Source: Chromera velia (lineage: Eukaryota; Sar; Chromeraceae). From it: a DNA stretch of 56,475 nt. Below the pieces are notes generated by a model. That model saw only the letters and a list, made by a program, of their open reading frames with translations. It ran no database searches and was not told the DNA's origin. A program made the position numbers and the translations under genes. The stretch is from assembly GCA_018398765.1 (NCBI GenBank), contig JAHBMJ010000111.1, positions 1 through 56,475 of the forward strand. The letters are read 5' to 3'. Shown piece after piece: positions 1 through 11,489 of this stretch. The first letter of the stretch is position 1, and each line of letters starts with the position of its first letter.

Positions 1-208
1 CCCTGTGCCCATTCCCCCCCCCCCACCCGAAGACAGACCGGGACCCCCCCCTCCCCCCGCGACCCCAGTGCTCCCAATACCCCCGAGGCCCGAACTTCCA
101 ACCCCTGAGGTTCCAACACCCCCCATCCCCCCGCTCCCAAACCTAAGCCCAGCTGATGACCCCCCCCCCCCCCCTGAATGACTCCCACGTGCCCCCCCCC
201 CTCCCGAA
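1..208. other. C-rich low-complexity flank
   Basis: Repeated poly-C runs of 8 to 14 bases, just beyond the stop codon of the minus-strand BTB gene. No coding potential is supported. It is 3' flanking DNA of that gene. Confidence 0.6.
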
Positions 209-3200
209 TTATCTTGACTGAACGATCCACCCTGTGCGAAGTGATCGAAAAAATTGTCCAACATCCCAGTTGCCGCATTCCCGATCCCGGGGTCGAACCC
301 CCCCTCCCCCTCCACCCCCGCCCTGTCCCACCGTCTCTGTGTCTCCCCCCCTCTCCCGCTGTTCCCGCTGAGGAGGGAGGATGGTCGTCTCCTGTTGCCA
401 TCTGAGAGGCGGCATCTCTATTTTCTCAAACTCCACCCTCTGACCTACAGACACAATACCAATCAACAGGTGGTATCTGCCTTGGGGAATCCGATCGAAC
501 CCCAACACAAACGGCGCCTCACCCTTCTTTACCCACAAACGGCCATACGATCCTCTAGCCACACTCCCCCCCCTGCCTCCTCTCTGGGTTCCTGAACTCC
601 CCTCTCCTGCTGTAGGTGCATTGCCGTTCTTAGAGGAAGCGGAGGGCTTTTCTCTTTCACTCGAATCCTCCCTCTCCCTCTCTCTCTTCATCGCTGCAGG
701 AGCCGAAGCAGAGGCAGAGGCAGCACCGTTCGAAGACACTCCCGGAGGAGCACCAGCAGACGAGGACGCACAGTTGTCTCCCTCAACAACCCCCCCCGTC
801 TCCCCATCATCCTCTTCATCCTCATCACACCCCGAGGAGGCTGCCGGGGGCATTTCAAAGCACAACACCACGCGGTCGTCCGGGCCCGTGACCCGCTCCA
901 GATTCGCAACTGCAGTCGGGGTCCCTCCGTTGAAGAGACGGCCTGCATGCATGCAATGAAACGAAATAGTCAGTCAACGTAGATAGACACTCATAGAAAC
1001 AAACACTCTAGCTGGAACGGGCTCTCATTCTCACGTGCCCGGTTCACAGACACCTTGTGGATACTGAAGGATACAGAAACAATGTGCAGGCATGGTGCAG
1101 CAGAATATTGAATTCACAGGTCAGTTGAATGGACATGAGGGAGAAGAGGAAGAGGCATCAAACAGTTTGTATCTTCACGCATGACCTCGCATCTTCAATA
1201 GAGTCATTTACCGACCTGTCTCGGTGTAATAAACGAACGCCGCACTGCTTCTGTAGGCGTCCCCAAGTCCACACCCTTCTTCAGCAACACCGAGGATGAT
1301 CCTGCCAGAGTAAGCAACACCAAAGGACGGAAAACGAAAACGCCAAAAGTGCTTACAACCGCCGTACGGGACCTCCCTGCCTGAGGGGGGAGACGGCGCT
1401 CTGCGGGACCTCTCCCCCCCCCGCCATGCCAAAGGAGATGGGGCCCGCGAGCCCGGGGCCCGTGGTGGGCCCGTAGACTGTGCCGGGGCCCCGTCCCCCC
1501 CCGTCTCCTCATTTCGCCCATCCCCTCCCTCCACATCCCCCCTCTGCAGGTGCGACGGAGATCTGGGAGACGGGTTCATCATCGGTGTGTCTGGACGTGA
1601 AGGTTCCTGTTGGGATGGGGTGCGTCCCCCTCCCCTGTCTGAGTTGGGGGAAGACGGGTTCAGAGTCCATGCGAGCAGGGACGCATATTCGGTCTTCGTG
1701 TCGCTTTGTGTGCTCTGCAGAATCGATTAGCCAGAGGGAGAGAGCGCGAGAGAGAGTCAGTGGGGCCCTTCATTGATTGATTAATTGATTGACATTTGAC
1801 TCCTACCCACAAGGGAAAAATGCACGGAAAAATAGGGTGCACTTGTGTGTTGCTTTTGTACCACACTGTCCTACAGGAAAAAGAGAACTGGAAAAAATGG
1901 AAGGACTCAGTCAAAAGAAGCTCGACTGCCTTTTAGACCAACCGACAGACAGACACAGAGACCGACGGACCCTCTTGACCAGATACCCCGAGGTCCGAAT
2001 GTAGATGCTCAGATCTGCGTGTCTAAGTGAGGGTGGAAAGAGGTTGTTCAGGAGCAGAGAGGGGGAGGCGAAGACCTTCAGTTGAAGGGAGCGGATGATC
2101 GCCTCGGGAAGAGTCGACAGGGCCCCCGAAGACAAATATTCCAGGAGATGCTCTGCAGAGAGATACAGAAAAACATGCACCAGAGGCTTGTAGAAGCAGA
2201 CATAGACAGATAAAGACAGCCAGTCAGTCAGGTACTCAGGGGAGATCCTTTGCAACCACCCGGTCACTCATTCATGCAGGGAAGAGAAGAGACTCGGTCA
2301 GGTAAGTAGGTAGGCAACCAGGGAGGCCACTTGCTCTTTTGTTTTCTTCTTAATTGCTTTCATTCAACGAACGTCTGCCGAGTAGACATGAGAAGGAGCC
2401 GAGGCCATGTAGAGAGCTGGAGGCGAAGGCAGTTACGCACTTGTGCTTTTCGACCGTCAATGGTTGTGTCAGTGAGTCAGTCGCATAGTCACCCGCGCAT
2501 GCATACAGGCAGGCAGGCAGGCAGACTGACCCTGTATGTGGCTGTGTATGATTGTTTGGATCTCGGGGGGGGCGATGTGGTAGAGTTGGAGGAAGAAGTG
2601 GAAGGTGTCTCTGGAGAGGAACCTGTGGGTGACCCCTGTCAGATACTCCAGCAGCTCTCTGCTCTCATAGTAACACGCCAGGCGGAGCAGCTCCCCGAAA
2701 TTGCTGGCGTCCACAGCTGCGAACGATCAACAATTCATGCATTCAATAGTCAGTGGTGACTGCATGGATGCTGCACTTGGTCTCTCGTAACGAGACGGTT
2801 GGTGAGGAGAAAAAACAGGCGCAAGGCAGAGGTAGGGTCGTCCCCAGTCATTGAGATTCAACAGATTCTTCTTGTGTCAGCCAGTATTTGCGTCCGTCCA
2901 GCATTCAAACGAAGAGCCTGAGGGGTGGACAAGAAGCAAACGGACTCTTTCTGACTCCCCTACTTATGATGTGACAGACTGACTCACTGAATGATCACTG
3001 ACTGACTGACTGACTGACAAGTTTCACATCCATAGAAGAACCCAATGAAGTTCTTGAAGTGCAAGTACTCTGCATCCCGTATCTGGATGGACCTCACGCC
3101 GGCCTGAGACTCCGCATACCCCCCATAGAACATCGCCTGCAGGCAAATTAACCAACCGACAGTCAAGCAACAGGTGGGAACAAGAAAAGAGACTGTCACT

Positions 3201-3464
3201 GCTTTGGAAGGAGGAAAGCAAGTCGCAGAAGCCTAGCAGTCTGGCACACTCACGTACCCTGAACACAGGCGACCCCGCAGCCAGAATGCATTTGTGTGCG
3301 TACAGACTGCACACGCTCCCCTCGAATGAAAGTTCAACGTCATGCGTCTCCGGATCATCAAACAGATGACACACAGGATTCCTGCACCTTGCCACAGTCT
3401 GCTGCTCAGAGAGGCCTGTGGTCTCCGCACCCGGAGACGTCGCAGCTCGCTGATCGTGCAGCAT
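209..3464 (-). CDS. BTB/POZ-BACK domain protein, 7 exons
   Basis: Minus-strand exons: 3464-3258, 3136-3028, 2716-2531, 2152-1980, 1714-1368, 1301-1216 and 942-209. They join in phase to 614 codons. The BTB fold spans exons 1-3: HDVELSFEGSVCSLYAHKCI, then SPVFRAMFYGGYAESQ, then FKNFIGFFYGSVDASNFGEL and LLRLACYYESRELLEYL. Exons 4-5 resemble a BACK helix bundle (SGYL joined to STQSDTKTEYASLLAW). BTB proteins usually dimerise and often act as Cullin-3 substrate adaptors; that role is inferred from the family only. The C-terminal 245 residues contain an acidic/Ser/Gly-rich linker and a module (GRLWVKKGEAPFVLGFDRIP) I do not recognise. The start is the first ATG of the BTB exon, but a TGTAG acceptor lies just upstream, so a 5' exon could be missing. 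Confidence 0.72.
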
Positions 3465-4345
3465 TGGGACTTCAGACTACAGAGAAAGTTCTTAACCTCT
3501 CAAAGGATCTGCATCGACAGAAAAACAGATCGGCGGACCGTGTCCCACTTTGATTCACACCCTGAGGGAAAAAAGATGATCCCTGCGAGGTCCTGAGACA
3601 GACATGAGGCCGTGGAGTCGAAGGAAGGTGAAGTTCTGCAGCCGCGAAGGGATCGACTTTCGAGATCGTTCGAGCAAGGAAAGCTGCAATAAGCTGCATG
3701 ATGCTGCCTGGAAGGTCTCGAATTTTCCCTCCATGTGCTTGCATGTGCATGCATGTGCCCCATATGTGCCCCACATGCAAACACAATTTTGACGGTAGAC
3801 TATTTTGACTGTCGGACTTGCGCACGCGGACTTCCTGCTCAACTTTACGGGGCCAATTCATGCACCTCTTAGACACATATCATCGCCACGTATCACAAAC
3901 AGAATTAATTTAGTATCTCTCTGGTCCTTTGTCGAACCAGTATGCATCTTGCCTAGGCATAGGTCCTGTCCGTCTATTACGGCCAATCTGTTGCAAGCGC
4001 AAGCCCCTCGGACTAGGCCGCCGCGCCTAGCTTATACTACTCCACGATGGATAAAAATTAATACCTTTCATTCTCCGTGTGTTCACGTATGTAGGGCCTG
4101 TACGAGGTACCACTATGAGGCTGGCGGGGCACTTATCTGCTTGACGGGCTGCTCGCACGGAGTATAGGTGTGGGATTGATGAGTGCGTGCGTCTGTGTAC
4201 TGATCGATACTTACAGTGAAGCATGCGTTCTGTTTGAAGCCATTGAAAGGGCATGATGATGGACTTAGCAGTATGACCATTGATTGTCAAACCTTCTATC
4301 TAGTGAACTCCCTCAAGACCAGTCTGTATGTTGAGCCTCTGTCAT
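3465..4345. other. Intergenic stretch between BTB gene and retroelement
   Basis: No gene could be supported. It should contain the promoter or an unrecognised first exon of the BTB gene. A cluster of alternating GCATGT/GCATGC words lies at about 3734-3780. From about 3880 the base composition shifts toward the retroelement flank. Confidence 0.4.
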
Positions 4346-5537
4346 CTAGCCACCACACTGCTAAGAAGCCATTGTAATAGATTGAGCCCTGTACACCCTA
4401 GCGTACATCTTTAACACGCGTAGTCAACTCTGCCTATCTATGGATGAGCATTGTGGTCTTCCTTTTCCCTTCCCCAACTTCTTCAATAAGTTCCTTAGCC
4501 AGTTAAAAAAATTTGTTAAACTTTCTCTTCAACATTTCTTTATTAAACTTTTTCTTTACATCCATAAATTCTTTTGCACGCTTAGCGGCTTTTAGCTCTT
4601 TTGTCATGTTTCTTCAATTTGATGTTGTCAGGTTCTTCTCTCCGTTTGTGTCTTTTCTATTTCTTAAACATCAACATGGTCTTTCTCTTTCTTTCAATTC
4701 TCTTGCCAGCGCCCCTGCTAGTTCCCCCCCCTCCTTTACTCTTTCTTCTCTATAAGGCCTACATAGGCCGAAAACTCCCTCCCAAGCAGCATCTCCGTAA
4801 CCTGCGTACCGCGTGCACCGCGGCTTGCCTGAATAGATACCAAGATTGTAGACGCTGCTGCTTTCTAAACCGCTACTGACAACGTTTTCTACCACTTGTC
4901 AGCAATTTTCTGATATGCTGATACATCATTCATCTCCCCCAACCTTTCTGTAGCCTGTCTCACCATCTCTTTCATGAATCTCACTGTCTCCCCCCCAGGC
5001 CTAAGGCTTTCGTAGGTCTCAAAAACTATGCAAAGGGATAAAACGAATGCCCACTGCTCTGCAGGCATCATCATAGTAGATATGCTTCTTCCCCCCCTTC
5101 TCCTTAGCTGCAGCCTCTGCTTTTTTGACGTTTCCATGCAAGCGAGTTGCATCCTAGATCGGGTGAATCATAGCTACATCCCCTAGATTCTGAACAGAGT
5201 CCCCATTTGGCAAAGTTGCGAACAAGTCTGGTCATTTGTCGCGTTCCTCGGCCAACGATTCTGTCAAATCGAGCCCCAATGATCCCATCGTTGTCTTCCC
5301 CTCAACCGTACAGTACCTTACCCCCGTTAACAGCTCAAAAAAGGCTGCCCCAACCTTTTGGTACCTTCTGTACGGACCTCCTCCCGTTAGACAGTTTCCC
5401 CCATGAACACCCTCCAAGTCCCCCCTCTGTCCCAGCTATAGACTGGTTATCGTACCAGCTCTGGGATATAAAAGCCTAGCCGCACGCGCATGGCTGTATG
5501 AAAAAGTGGTGAGAAGATCTTATGGTTGGTGTCAAAG
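4346..5537 (-). repeat. Tandem copy A of retroelement 3' segment
   Basis: First (left) copy of a near-identical direct repeat, offset about 1,203 bp from copy B. It contains the degenerate REL endonuclease region and the retroelement 3' flank on the minus strand. It carries about 12 extra bases near 4390 and scattered single-base changes, many of them transitions. A 23-bp spacer (5538-5560) separates it from copy B. Confidence 0.88.
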
Positions 5538-5560
5538 AGAATCATGATTCCCTTTGCTAT

Positions 5561-6740
5561 CTAGCCACCACACTGCTAAGAAGCCATTGTAATAGATTAA
5601 GCCTCGTATACCTTTAACATGCGTAGTCAACTCTGCCTATCTATGGATGAGCGTTGTGGTCTTCCTTTTCCCTTCCCCAACTTCTTCAATAAGTTCCTTA
5701 GCCAGTTAAAAAAATTTGTTAAACTTTCTCCTCAACATTTCTTTATTAAACTTTTTCTTTATATCCATAAATTTTTTTGCACGCTTAGCGGCTTTTAGCT
5801 CTTTTGTTACGTTTCTTCAATTTGATGTTGTCAGGTTCTTCTCTCTGTTTGTGTCTTTTCTATTTCTTAAACATCAACATGGTCTTTCTCTTTCTTTCAA
5901 TTCTCTTGCCAGCGCCCCTGCTAGTTCCCCCCCCTCCTTTACTCTTTCTTCTCTATAAGGCCCACGTAGGCTGAAAACTCCCTCCCAAGCAGCATCTCCA
6001 TAACCTGTGTACCGCGTGCACTGCGGCTTGCCTGAACAGATACCAAGATTGTAGACGCTGCTACTTTCTAAACTGCTACTGACAACGTTTTCTACCACTT
6101 GTCAGCAATTTTCTGATATGCTGATGCATCATTCATCTCCCCCAACCTTTCTGTAGCCTGTCTCACCATCTCTTTCACGAACTTCACTGTCTCCCCCCCA
6201 GGCCTAAGGCTTTCGTAGGTCTCAAAAACTATGCAAAGGGATAAAACGAATGCCCACTGCTCTGCAGGCATCATCGTAGTGGGTATGCTTCTTCCCCCCC
6301 TTCTCCTTAGCTGCAGCCTCTGCTTTCTTGACGTTTCTGTGCAAGCGAGTTGCATCCTAGATCGGGTGGATCATAGCCACATCCCCTAGATTCTGAACAG
6401 AGTCCCCATTTGGCAAAGTTGCGAACAAGTCTGGTCATTTGTCGCGTTCCTCGGCCAACGATTCTGTCAAATCAAGCCCCAACAATCCCATCGTTGTCTT
6501 TCCCCCAACCGTACAGTACCTTACCCCCGTTAACAGCTCAAAAAAGGCTGCCCCAACCTTTTGGTACCTTCTGTACGGACCTCCTCCCGTTAGACAGTTT
6601 CCCCCATGAACACCCTCCAAGTCCCCCGTCTGTCCCAGCTATAGACTGGTTATCGTACCAGCTCTGGGATACAAAAGCCTAGCCGCACGCGCATGGCTGT
6701 ATAAAAAAGTGGTGAGAAGATCTTATGGTTGGTGTCAAAG
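5561..6740 (-). repeat. Tandem copy B of retroelement 3' segment
   Basis: Second copy, contiguous with the RT part of the element, so it is probably the original. The minus-strand frame at 6355-6092 (MQLACTETSRKQRLQ...) and its match at 5152-4889 differ at only a few residues. The duplication is therefore younger than most of the damage that killed the element. Confidence 0.88.
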
Positions 6741-6997
6741 GGAATGGCTCCAAGCCATGTTGAAGCTCCATTATCAGAGCAACTTCTCAAGCGAATCTGT
6801 CGCTTCTTGTCCAAGCTTGGAGGCGTCTCTAGCGTGGGACGGCTGCTGTTTGGCAGCTCTCCTAACAGTCGCTTTTTCGTCACTGCCTGCAGAGTATCAT
6901 AAAGCCTCCCTTACACCCCCTTTGCCCCTTTACCTCTTCCTAGACCTCTCCATACCTCTGTGCAATCTTTCTACGATGCTTTCAGCAACGACTGCTC

Positions 6998-7564
6998 TCA
7001 GACTGGCACTCCACTGACTGACAGTGCATTCTGATGATCGTTTTGCAGTCTGTAGAAAGCTTCTTGGGCTTTCTGAGACCACCCCTCCCTCGAAACTTTC
7101 TCCCACATCTCATCCAAGTTGTTCACATACCCTTGCACCAAAAGTCTCTTCAGTACGTCTGCTAAGCAGGATGCATAGTATCCTACCAGTGTACATGATT
7201 GCATGAGACTATACTTGTATATGCCCAGCCCCCCCTGCAACAATGGAAGGGATGCCTGCACTGTTTGGTGTAGGGTCCACTCGTTTTCAGCTATGCCGAG
7301 CCCTCGAGTGCACTTCTTCAAGAGCATGTCATCAGCCGCCTGCCACATCGATGTTAGAATTGCATCCGTCATCAAACGCAGAAAGAAACCCAGCTTAGGG
7401 AGAATACAAAACCAAAATAGAAGCCATCCTCCTTGAGGATCCTGATAGTTGGCTACTTTGGATGTCAACCCCACTGTTTTGTCTCTCACTTCTTCAAAAT
7501 GTTTTTTCTCGTACTCCCATTTCCCTATCGCTCCCCCTCCTAGCTTGAACCCGTCCTTTGACAA
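6998..7564 (-). pseudogene. RT thumb/connector region of the retroelement
   Basis: A 188-codon open frame that follows the RT core. It contains LGGGAIGKWEYEKKHFEEV and the LPLLQGGLGIYKYSLMQSC block, followed by VGYYASCLADVLKRL. In related elements a Pro-Leu-Arg-x-Gly-Gly-Leu-Gly motif occurs here. It is an internal fragment of the dead polyprotein rather than a separate gene. Confidence 0.6.
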
Positions 7565-7699
7565 TTCTAATGGTTACCCTGCAGGAAACGTCTCCAGACA
7601 CCTCTTTGTCTCCACCTATACTGGAGAGAATGCTAGGCTCTTGTCCTTGCCGAGATTCAGCTTGAGGTTAAATGAGTGAAACTCTTCCTCAGCCGCTGC

Positions 7700-8330
7700 C
7701 TATGCTCTACTCAACCCTCCTGAAGGGAAAATAAGGCCCACGTCATCCATAAAAGCACCAATGAAAATGTTCTTTGAGCGATGTTGCTCTCTCAATCTGT
7801 CGCTCAGCCTGTCCAGCACAGGCTTGGGGCCGATACAGAACAACGCGGGGCCCATCACATCTCCCTGCTGCACCCCTTCTTCCGAAAAAATTACCTTTGT
7901 CTCCCCCGTGTCCTTCTGAAAGAACGTTGGAGTAGGACTTCTATAGAAGTATATTAAAAAGGTGTAGATCTCCGGAAAGTATGTGTAAACCTCAACCATA
8001 ATCTGTTGCCGGTCCGCGGTGTTAAACGTATTCTGAGCATCTAGGTGAAGGAACACTGCTGATTTGTCAAGCTGGAGGGCTGTCCGCACCGTGTGATACA
8101 GTCTTACACACCCGTCCGCTGTGCGCACAGCATACTGTCTCACTTCCACGACTTAGTACTTCTCTATTTGCTCCCTTTTTTTAAGGAGAACCGCCCTCAT
8201 GATCCATCTTCGTACCGCGTCTCCCACCGTGATAGCCTAAGGCCGTATCTTCAAACCATCTGCATTTTTGCAGAGTGCAAAACACCGCCCGCACGCTAAC
8301 AGATCCAGTACCTCTGGTGGGGCTTTGCCA
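7700..8330 (-). pseudogene. Reverse transcriptase core of the retroelement
   Basis: An open segment (8149-7700) has the RT signatures in order: LHLDAQNTFNTADRQ (first catalytic Asp), EEGVQQGDVMGPALF, and IGAFMDDVGL, a variant of the YxDD box with the two catalytic aspartates kept. Upstream, at about 8160-8330, another frame gives LKIRPLAIT-VGDAVRRWIM, the usual block before the core. It is separated by frameshifts, so the enzyme cannot be made as one chain. A degenerate continuation (GKDKSLAFSPV, then SKDGFKLGGGAIG) leads to the thumb region at 7564. Confidence 0.75.
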
Positions 8331-9394
8331 GCCACCAGATCTTGCCCCATTGAGAGAACTGCAGCTTAGCGCCCCCTTGCTGCTGTTCCATCTGGAGAAA
8401 GAAGGAAACTCAAGTGCTCGTACCTCTATTCCGTCACCCCCTGTGCCGATCCTTTTGGTATTATGCGTACTGGCAGTGCTTTTAAAAAGCTCTCTGCTGC
8501 GACTTCCAATGGTGGCATTGTATAACCATGCCGTCGCACTTAAAATGGGGTTGCTCTAGATGGATGCATGTCCTTTAACTTTCGGTACGTCTCTTCATCC
8601 GCCTTGGCTACCCCAAATAACGAAAGACGTGCAGCTGCTTTTGACAGTGCTCTCTACTAAATAAGGGCCTCGACTGCTGCCTCTTTCAGCTCCAACTCTC
8701 TCTTAGCAGCTGCTTTCCCCCCCCTCCGGGACCTGTTCGTTGCCTTTTCTCTTCTTTTCTTTCCTTGGAAAACAACGTCTGCTCTCAAGTCTGTAACAAG
8801 CTCTTCAAACTGACCTTTCTAGAAAGTGCTGATCCTTCTTGCCGTTTGTTTATCTGAATATGCCCCCCCCCTTTCCGCTTTCCTCCAAAACAGACTGCGA
8901 AAGTAGATCACGGCTTTCCAAGCTCTCTCTGCTGTGCGTCTATCGGTTGAACGGGTCATTTTAATCAGTTTTGAGAACATCTGCGCCCATCGTAATCGAA
9001 ATTTCCCCGGAAGCACCTTCTCTATAGGAATTCTGAGATGTGTGTATGTATATGTGTATGTATATGTGTCTGTGTATGTATGTATGCGCGTGCGCGCGCG
9101 CGCGTCTGCATTTTTCCTTTCTCCTTCAGGACCATGAAAAAGGTTTACGTCGCCCCGGTCTATGGAAGGCCCCCGCTCATGGGAAGACAAAAGGTACTTT
9201 TACTAAATGTTGCAAGATTTGCGTCTTGTTTCTTTAAGTCTTTAAGCTCTCCTTTCCTTCATTTTAAGAGAAAAACAAAAGAGTTTCGGCAAGAGATTAG
9301 GGCACATGTCCGTGAGTTTCCATTCTTTATTTTGTCCTTTTTCCAAGCCGGGTGAAGTTCAACATGATATGAACCGATATGAACAAGCGGGCAT

Positions 9395-9545
9395 AAGCGG
9401 GCTTCCTTCCTTCCTTCCTTTTTTCCTTCCTTCCTTCCTTCCTTCCTTCCTTCTTTTCTGTTTCCATTCGTTTCTGCTTAAATTAAGTTTCCTTCTCTCC
9501 TTCCTCCCTTTCTTCCTTCTTTCCTTCCTTCCTGTCTTCCTCCCT
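9395..9545 (+). repeat. (CTTC)n microsatellite
   Basis: Imperfect CCTT/CTTC tetranucleotide tract of about 150 bp. Open frames across it are repeat artefacts (poly-Phe/Leu/Ser). Confidence 0.9.
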
Positions 9546-9993
9546 TCCCACGGTAAGACCTACAGTGATTGCACTCCCCCACTGTCTGTTGTTCGCTTGT
9601 TTTGCGAATAAATTTTTTGAAAGTGCCCCCGAACATGCGGTTTATCAGTGAAAGATTAGTTAAGTGTTTCATGGATGAAGATTGCTCGTCTTGTAGTAGC
9701 TCTTTGTTGACGCTTGCTGCCTTCTTTATCTTCTTTGCAGAGCGATGTTGATGCAGAAGTACGAGCTCGCTGCCCCTCTCTCGACGCTCACTCATCACAC
9801 TTCCCTCCTGGTGCCTCAAAAGCACCCGCTGGCTGCTCTGTGGTGCACTACCTACATTTTTGCTCTTATGTATGCGGACACCTGCCCAGTTCGTGAAGGA
9901 GCGAGCAATAATGATGCAGAAGTATGAGCCAGTGCCCAACAAGTTGGCAATAACATCAAGCTATCAATAAGAAGGATAAAAATAGTCAGCAAG

Positions 9994-10053
9994 GTGAGTC
10001 AGCATAGTCGTGGGAGTGTCTCTCAACTGTTCTTCTCTTTTGTTTCCTTTCAG
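9994..10053 (+). repeat. Intron-like repeat, copy 1
   Basis: A 60-bp segment starting GTGAGTCAGCA and ending TTTCCTTTCAG, with correct donor, pyrimidine tract and acceptor. It is nearly identical to 11288-11347, and similarity stops exactly at the AG. Confidence 0.7.
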
Positions 10054-11287
10054 AAAGGCCGGGAGGGGTCATTTGCATATCTGTGGTTGGTTGAAGAAAA
10101 GAAAAAGGAGGTAGAACAGTTGGAAGAGAAAGGAACAAAGTTGCGGGAAGGGGAAGGAGTTGTGGGTATTCTTGAAAGTATTTCAGGGAGACAGAATATT
10201 AAGGCAATGTATGCCTTAAAGAAAGCTGCGAATCGATCGAGAAGACGGCATCTCTCTCTGCTCGTATGCCGAACTGGTTCGTATCTACCCTACGCGGGAT
10301 ACAAGACTTCTCTTTCAATTCTTTCATCGATCGGTCGACCGACCTTTCCATCTTTGATCTGCATGATTGTGTTACGGACTCTTTGGTGGCCTTCTTCTTC
10401 AGAGGGCGGTTGCTGCCTAGTATTTGTGACCTCCCTCAACCTAACAATTACTTAAAAGTTCAAGCCACATTTTTAGATAAGCTTGAAAGTCTACGCCGCA
10501 GGCACAGATCATTTATATTATCTTGAAAGCCAAAGCCACATTTCTGGGCGGTCTCTTAACCATCTACGCCACAGGCATGGACGGTCTTTTGAAAAACGAT
10601 GCTGCAGAGAGAGATCATCTTGATAATTATATTTTTTTAAGTGGCACTTAGATTTAGGGAGGTTGTATTTATCAATACGAATGGGCCTTTGTGAGACTCA
10701 AAACTGTCTACGAAAGGGAAGAGTCCAATTTCAGCTTTCTTACCTCTTTATTTTCTTTCTGTTTCATTTGTTTGTAGTACTTTTTACTTTTGAGGGAAGA
10801 GGAAGTAGAGAGGCAGGTAGGCAGGCAGCTGAAAGGGAAAGGTGCCACATTGGCGCTGCAAAAGAAGTGCCTATGTTTAATTTGGCAGGAAGGGAAAAGC
10901 GAGGCGATTAGCTCTTCAGGTAGACATGCACGGTAGAAGAAGCGTCAGTCATGCATGCAAAGGGATAGAAGGGCAGGTTTTGCAGGGAGAGAAGAGATCA
11001 ATGGAAGCTGGCATAAAGAGAATGAAGAGAAAAGAAGGGGGCGGGGAAATAAGGAAGTGAAGTAGGATGAAGACATAGTTTGAAACACACCCACCGTTTA
11101 GCACCTATGCGCTCACCACACAGCATTATCTGTGTTGATTGAGTACAGATCAGGACACTCAAAACATATCGACCACTGACTGGCCTCAGAGCGGGGATGG
11201 ATCTGAGAAGAGAAAGGAGACAAAGAAGAAACGGCCTTTGGAGGTGCATCTGCGCTGTCAACAAGAAGGACGGGGATAGTCAGCAAG

Positions 11288-11347
11288 CTGAGTCAGCATG
11301 GTCGCGGGAGTGTCTATCAACTGTTCTTCTCTTTTGTTTCCTTTCAG
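11288..11347 (+). repeat. Intron-like repeat, copy 2 (donor lost)
   Basis: Same length and almost the same sequence as copy 1, but the donor GT is CT here. The acceptor end is intact. Weak similarity extends about 30 bp upstream of both copies. Confidence 0.7.
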
Positions 11348-11489
11348 GAAGTTTGTCTGCCGGCCTTGCGGCTGCCGCGGCCTCCACCGCGTGGCCCTCC
11401 GCGGTATGCGCTCAGCTAGGTGCTCAGCCGCCCTCTTTCTTGCAGAGCCGTCCGGGGACGTGCCTTTGCTTCATGCATAAGGTACATTA

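Larger units (their letters stand above)
4346..9060 (-). mobile_element. Decayed non-LTR (LINE-like) retroelement with REL-type endonuclease tail
   Basis: Read on the minus strand, broken frames follow the order of one polyprotein. They are: an N-terminal segment (8930-9060, KVLPGKFRLRWAQMF...RAWKAVIYF); a reverse transcriptase (about 7700-8330); the downstream thumb region (6998-7690, LPLLQGGLGIYKYSL); and a restriction-endonuclease-like tail (about 6650-5900, NLGDVAMIHPI then VKKAEAAAKEKGG and CIVFETYESLRPGGE). This order is that of LINE-like elements with a C-terminal REL endonuclease. Several stops and frameshifts show it is dead. The tail is present twice in tandem. The ends are approximate; no flanking target duplication was identified. 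Confidence 0.7.
9560..11480. other. Unresolved region, possible isolated exons
   Basis: No gene with recognisable similarity. A plus-strand segment from about 10054 to 10250 reads as charged, helical protein (EEKKKEVEQLEEKGTKL...) directly after a good acceptor, and could be an orphan exon or gene fragment. Two copies of a 60-bp intron-like sequence lie at 9994-10053 and 11288-11347. I could not assemble a gene. Confidence 0.35.

Noticed and set aside
9569-9942. Overlapping frames on both strands near 9600-9940
   Set aside because: No similarity, no consistent splice sites; partly driven by the adjacent CTTC repeat.
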